From contig CAJOIH010000001.1 of the NCBI GenBank assembly GCA_905234455.1, positions 1 to 64,000 of the forward strand: a stretch of 64,000 nt of DNA, written 5' to 3'. Positions within the stretch are counted from its first letter, which is position 1. Each line of letters opens with the position of its first letter. Under the pieces are notes generated by a model. The model searched no databases. It saw only the letters and a list, made by a program, of their open reading frames with translations, and was not told the DNA's origin. The position numbers and the translations under genes were made by a program. Positions 59,620 to 64,000 of the stretch are shown here, piece after piece. Source of the DNA: an uncultured Bacteroidales bacterium (lineage in GTDB: Bacteria > Bacteroidota > Bacteroidia > Bacteroidales > F082).

Positions 59620-60621
59620 ATGTATAGTTTTAAGCAGATCATACCCTCATCAAGCGATTGGCGCATCATTGAAAGCACCTATGATAACACCGTGTACAAA
59701 ACCGGGCCGTGGTTCGGCTATCTGGAGAAGATTGGCTGCAAGCCATTCCTGTGCGAGGTCTGTAAAGAGGGTGAGAAAATTGGGTTTTTCGTTGGTGAAC
59801 GGAAACGCCGCCTTTTCAACATCATCGGCGCTCCCATCGAGGGAGTGGGTACAGCCCACCAAGGACTGGCGATGCTCAAGGACACTTCTGCCGAAGAACG
59901 TATCGCCATATACAACGCATTGGCGGCATGGCTTTTCCGGAAACGCCTTGCTGTTTGGCTTCAAGTGGAAGATCAATGTATCACCGAGACCGATGCCCAA
60001 GGGGCGAATGTCAATTATGAAGGACACGAACGAAACCAAATCGATCTGACCATCGACGAGGAGGTGCTGTTTCATCAAATGTCGCAGAAATCCTGCCGGT
60101 ACATGATCAATAAAGCCCTTAAGGATGGTGTTGTGATTCGCGAGGCCACTGATCCCGATGCTTTTCTCGATGTGCATTTCAACCAACATCAACAGCTGAT
60201 GCGGAGCAAAGGATTGGATGTCTTGAAACCCAAGCCTGTGTTCAAAAACTTGATCGAGGCCACCTGGCCTGACGAAATGCTGTTGCTTGAAGCGGTGTCG
60301 TCCAATGGAACCGTTATCGGCACGGGTATGTATGCCGTCAACCACGGTAGCGCCTGTTACTTTAGTGCCGCCTTTGACAAAGATTGCGGCGTCAGTCCCA
60401 ACGAATTGATGAATTGGGAGGCGATCAGACGATGCAAAGCGCGCGGTGCTCGCTTCTTCGACTTCAACGGCGTAGCCCAATGGAAATTCAAATACGGCGG
60501 CACCTATTATATTCAACCACGGCTGGTGTATATGAAATACAAATGGTTGACGGGAGCGAGGGAAAAAGCCTCGAAGTTATACCATAGATATCGCTATAAA
60601 TTGGTTAAAATAGGAATCTGA
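59620..60621 (+). CDS. FemAB-like/GNAT acyltransferase-fold protein
   Basis: MSQKSCRYMINKALKDGVVIREATDPDAFLDVHFNQHQQLMRSKGL, FFDFNGVAQWKFKYGG. Confidence 0.8.
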   Translation: MYSFKQIIPSSSDWRIIESTYDNTVYKTGPWFGYLEKIGCKPFLCEVCKEGEKIGFFVGERKRRLFNIIGAPIEGVGTAHQGLAMLKDTSAEERIAIYNALAAWLFRKRLAVWLQVEDQCITETDAQGANVNYEGHERNQIDLTIDEEVLFHQMSQKSCRYMINKALKDGVVIREATDPDAFLDVHFNQHQQLMRSKGLDVLKPKPVFKNLIEATWPDEMLLLEAVSSNGTVIGTGMYAVNHGSACYFSAAFDKDCGVSPNELMNWEAIRRCKARGARFFDFNGVAQWKFKYGGTYYIQPRLVYMKYKWLTGAREKASKLYHRYRYKLVKIGI

Positions 60622-60626
60622 CAACC

Positions 60627-61691
60627 ATGAAGGTTTATCTTTTCTCACTCTGTCATCCGGCACATTTTCATATGTTCAAGCACACGATACATGCCCTTCA
60701 AGAGGAGGGAAACCGTGTCGTCGTCGTGGTGCGTCCCAAAGACGTTCTTGAACAATTGTGTGCCAACGAGGGACTGTCATATGTGAAGGTGGGTGAACTG
60801 TCAACGGGTAAGGGGAAGATGGCCAAAGCCTTGGAAGTGGTGCGCCGTTTCCGTGCCATCGCCAGGATTGTCAGGAAAGAAAAACCATGCATGTTGATCG
60901 GTTCCGACGGCGTCATGGCGTATCTGGGTGCATGGTTCCACATTCCCTCGTTCGAATTCTTCGACGACGACTATAGCATTATCAAGCTTTACGCATGGGC
61001 CTTCTTTCCCTTCTATACCGACCTGGTATGTCCCAATGTCACTGATCCGGGCCGTTGGAAAAAGAAAAAGACGGGTTACGAAGGCTATCAAAAGCTGGCC
61101 TACCTTCATCCCAACCGCTTTACCCCCGACAAGGCGGTGGTGGAGCGCTATTTCCCAGCCGATGAACCCTATTTCCTGCTTCGTTTTGCCAAGCTCAATG
61201 CACATCACGATGGAGGGATGGGGGGCATCAGTGCAGAAGTGGCACAAACTCTGATTCAAAAGTTGCTTCCTTACGGCAAAGTCTACATTACCTCAGAAAG
61301 GCAATTGGAGCCACAATTTGAGCCCTATCGCCTCCAGATCAATCCTTCCGACATGCATCATGTATTGGCCTTTGCTCATCTTTATATTGGTGACAGCCAA
61401 AGCATGGCGGTCGAGGCGGCCATGCTTGGTACGCCTAGTTTGAGGGTCAACGACTTTGCGGGCAGGATTAGCGTGCTCGAGGAATTGGAACATAAATATG
61501 GGCTAACTTATGCTTTTCATCCTTCGGAAACACAACGGTTATACGGCGTTTTGGATGAGCTGCTGTCCATGGAAGACCTCGATGAAGTGTTTCAGCAACG
61601 TCGTCAAACCATGCTTTCGGAGAAAATCGACGTGGCTGATTTCTTCACCTGGTTCCTCAAGAACTATCCTGCCAGCCGACAAAAACAATGA
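60627..61691 (+). CDS. DUF354 family (GT-B-like) protein
   Basis: HPAHFHMFKHTIHALQEEGNRVVVVVRPKDVLEQL, YIGDSQSMAVEAAMLGTPSLRVNDFAG. Confidence 0.85.
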   Translation: MKVYLFSLCHPAHFHMFKHTIHALQEEGNRVVVVVRPKDVLEQLCANEGLSYVKVGELSTGKGKMAKALEVVRRFRAIARIVRKEKPCMLIGSDGVMAYLGAWFHIPSFEFFDDDYSIIKLYAWAFFPFYTDLVCPNVTDPGRWKKKKTGYEGYQKLAYLHPNRFTPDKAVVERYFPADEPYFLLRFAKLNAHHDGGMGGISAEVAQTLIQKLLPYGKVYITSERQLEPQFEPYRLQINPSDMHHVLAFAHLYIGDSQSMAVEAAMLGTPSLRVNDFAGRISVLEELEHKYGLTYAFHPSETQRLYGVLDELLSMEDLDEVFQQRRQTMLSEKIDVADFFTWFLKNYPASRQKQ

Positions 61692-61694
61692 AAT

Positions 61695-62423
61695 ATGGAT
61701 TTCACACTTGAAAAATATAAGGAACTGCTTGATGCCTTGGACGATTGCGGACAAGTGATCCTTCGTCACGATGTCGACAAAAGGCCGAAAAACAGTCTCG
61801 TCATGGCATACATCGAACGTGAGATGGGGTGGAAGGCTACCTACTATTTTCGGGCTGTCCCCGAGAGCTTCGACGAATCCATTATTCTTCAAATTGCTTC
61901 CTTGGGCCATGAAATAGGTTACCATTATGAATCATTAGCCACTTGTCATGGCAATATGGAAGCCGCATATTCCGACTTTTGTCGTAATCTAGAGAGATTT
62001 AGGTCTTTGGTTCCCGTGACTACCATAGCAATGCATGGCAGTCCGACCTCACGGTGGGACAGCCGTGAGTTATGGAAACAATATGATTATCATCATCTTG
62101 GCATCGTAACGGAACCATATCTCGATACTGATTTTTCAAAAATCTTCTATCTGACCGATACAGGACGCCGATGGGATGGCTATCGGGTGAGCATCCGTGA
62201 TAAGATCCCAACTTATCAGGAAACCTGGGAGAAGCGTGGATGGGCTTATCATAGTACCGACGATATCATCCATGCCATCCGCCAGAACACCTTCCCTGAA
62301 CGGGTGATGCTCAACGTCCATCCCCAACGTTGGACCGACAACCGATTGCAATGGTTGAAAGAAATCTCCACTCAATCGGTAAAGAATATCCTAAAACGAC
62401 TATTAGTTAGGAATTATTTGTAA
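61695..62423 (+). CDS. Polysaccharide deacetylase-like protein
   Basis: VILRHDVDKRPKNSLVMAYIEREMGWKATYYFRAV, LGHEIGYHYE, TTIAMHGSP, VMLNVHPQRW. Confidence 0.82.
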   Translation: MDFTLEKYKELLDALDDCGQVILRHDVDKRPKNSLVMAYIEREMGWKATYYFRAVPESFDESIILQIASLGHEIGYHYESLATCHGNMEAAYSDFCRNLERFRSLVPVTTIAMHGSPTSRWDSRELWKQYDYHHLGIVTEPYLDTDFSKIFYLTDTGRRWDGYRVSIRDKIPTYQETWEKRGWAYHSTDDIIHAIRQNTFPERVMLNVHPQRWTDNRLQWLKEISTQSVKNILKRLLVRNYL

Positions 62424-62450
62424 TTTTGTACATCGATTAAGAAACACTCA

Positions 62451-63233
62451 ATGAAATACGCTAGACTGTTTTTGGCTTTCGCCTGTCTCGTGGTCATGGC
62501 AGGCTCATGTGTCACCCCTAAGGAAGTGAACTATCTCGATGATGTCACTCCCGGTGTCAATATACCACTCAATAGCAAATTCGAAGCAACCATCACACCT
62601 TACGACCGGCTTCGAATCATTGTGATCGGCAACGGTACCGAAAAAGAATTGGCCGAACCTTTCAACCCTTATGGCGGCCTGCAAGAATCGGCGAGATACG
62701 ACCAATCTGGTTATCTGGTGGACGTGAATGGCAACATTCAATTCCCATCACTGGGTATGCTGCACGTACAAGGTCTGACACGTCTGCAGCTGCAGGACAC
62801 CATCACACACCGGCTCATTAAGGGTGGCTATATGAATGACCCCTTTGTCGACGTTCGGTTTACCAACTTCAGGGTGTTTGTGTTGGGTACAGCCGATGGG
62901 GGTAAGGTGCTCGACATTTCCAATGAACGCTGTACCTTCCTCGAAGCCCTCGCCATGGCGGGTGGATTGAGCCAGTTTTCCCGGAGAGACCATATTGCGG
63001 TGATTCGCGAAATCGACGGAGAAATGGTGACCCGCTTCCTCGACCCGCGTTCGTCGGAAGTATTCAACGATCCCTTCTTCCTTCTTCAACAAAATGATAT
63101 CATTGTCACCCAGTCCTTTAAGAGATATTATACACAGAATATATTCAATACAAGTGTTAGCGTAATAGCTACTGTTGTATCTCTTATATCAACGGTGTCA
63201 CTCATTTATTTGATGATAACAGGCAAGAACTGA
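62451..63233 (+). CDS. wza: Polysaccharide export lipoprotein (Wza family)
   Basis: Lipobox VMAGSC; ITPYDRLRIIVIG, DVNGNIQFPSLGMLHVQGLTRLQLQDTIT, LDISNERCTFLEALAMAGGLSQFSRRDHIAVIRE. Confidence 0.92.
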   Translation: MKYARLFLAFACLVVMAGSCVTPKEVNYLDDVTPGVNIPLNSKFEATITPYDRLRIIVIGNGTEKELAEPFNPYGGLQESARYDQSGYLVDVNGNIQFPSLGMLHVQGLTRLQLQDTITHRLIKGGYMNDPFVDVRFTNFRVFVLGTADGGKVLDISNERCTFLEALAMAGGLSQFSRRDHIAVIREIDGEMVTRFLDPRSSEVFNDPFFLLQQNDIIVTQSFKRYYTQNIFNTSVSVIATVVSLISTVSLIYLMITGKN

Positions 63234-63249
63234 TGCTATATTTCTGGCT

Positions 63250-64000
63250 ATGGATAACAACAATCAGAATAACAACAATAACATTAACGACGACCTGTCG
63301 TTTATAGCGGAGAACCAGTCGGGAATCCAATTCAAGGACATCTTCTTCCTGGTAGTCCGAAATCTACATTGGTTCATCCTGTGTGCGGCCATAGGTGCGG
63401 GTCTTGCTTATTGGAAGGTGAAAGGCGAGGAAAAACTCTATTCAAGTACGGCTACCATCATGCTGAAAAGCGGTGTTAGCGGTGGCTCAGAGTCCCTGCG
63501 AACCTCCGCCGTGATGAACGAATTTGCCGGCAACGGCGTGGCCATGAGTTCTATTTTCAACGAGATGATGATCATCCGCTCGCAACGCCTCATGGAAGTG
63601 GTGGTGCGGCGACTCGACCTTCATACTCGCTATTCCTACACCACCCGTCTGGCCAAAAGAAACAAGGCGCTCTATAAGGATTCGCCCATCGAGGTGAATT
63701 TCCCCGGAGCCAACGAGCAGATGATGGCTTCGTTTGTGGTGACGCCCCGTGACGCTTCTACTGTCATCCTGTCGGCTTTCCAAGACCGCGAGGACTTGCC
63801 TACGATGACTGTCAAAGTGGGTGAAGAGGTGAATACCCCCGTGGGTGGAGTGGTGGTCAACTACACTTGGTACTATAACGAGAGCTTCAATGGCATCCCC
63901 ATACAGGTGAGCCGTCAGCCGGTATCTGTGGTGGCCACACAATACCGTAATGCGGTGAATGTGAGTCCTGACGACGAGAAACGCAACAGTATTCTCCGTC
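63250..64000 (+). CDS. Polysaccharide chain-length determinant/Wzc-like protein (truncated by window end)
   Basis: MDNNNQNNNNNINDDLSFIAENQSGIQFKDIFFLVVRNLHWFILCAAIGAGLAYW...YSSTATIMLKSG; open to the window end. Confidence 0.88.
   Translation, partial: MDNNNQNNNNNINDDLSFIAENQSGIQFKDIFFLVVRNLHWFILCAAIGAGLAYWKVKGEEKLYSSTATIMLKSGVSGGSESLRTSAVMNEFAGNGVAMSSIFNEMMIIRSQRLMEVVVRRLDLHTRYSYTTRLAKRNKALYKDSPIEVNFPGANEQMMASFVVTPRDASTVILSAFQDREDLPTMTVKVGEEVNTPVGGVVVNYTWYYNESFNGIPIQVSRQPVSVVATQYRNAVNVSPDDEKRNSILR

Noticed and set aside
62405-62411. Single AGTTAGG at the end of the deacetylase-like gene
   Set aside because: One copy inside coding sequence; no tandem array
63250-63295. Poly-Asn N-terminus (NNNQNNNNNIN) of the Wzc-like protein as a possible phase-variable repeat
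   Set aside because: Encoded by mixed AAC/AAT codons interrupted by CAG and ATT, so not a clean microsatellite

Overview
This 64 kb window looks like a Bacteroidetes/Bacteroidales-type chromosome segment: TAnnTTTG -7 promoter elements, PorX, type IX secretion (T9SS) C-terminal domains, DUF4835/DUF4159/DUF3467 proteins. From 1 to about 36 kb it is mostly core genes: rplL end, rpoB, rpoC, DUF3467, pyrBI, argS, a two-component pair, rsmE, two T9SS-type secreted peptidases (C10 and M14), recN, DUF4835, rpoZ, bamD, dapA, an MBL hydrolase, a small HTH regulator, an HD hydrolase, porX, tsaE, aroB and aroA. From about 33.5 kb to the end there is a long, tightly packed plus-strand surface-polysaccharide locus: wbpD/wbpE-like genes, a sugar-phosphate transferase, a Wzm/Wzt ABC exporter, about 12 glycosyltransferases, tandem FdtA plus FdtB, a pyruvyltransferase, deacetylases, a FemAB/DegT/FemAB module, and Wza/Wzc. 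The observations most worth a second look are: (i) rpoB and rpoC are each broken by a small frame-changing deletion in an invariant segment, in rpoC the bridge helix; (ii) aroA carries an in-frame patch of about 300 bp at about 26% GC; (iii) heptameric AGTTNNN-type tandem repeats abut start codons; (iv) a candidate sRNA or small ORF at about 27.0-27.1 kb; (v) a T9SS/PorX/diNAcGlcA-type polysaccharide association; (vi) a FemAB-DegT-FemAB module that could aminoacylate a glycan. All product calls come from reading the translations; no database search was run.
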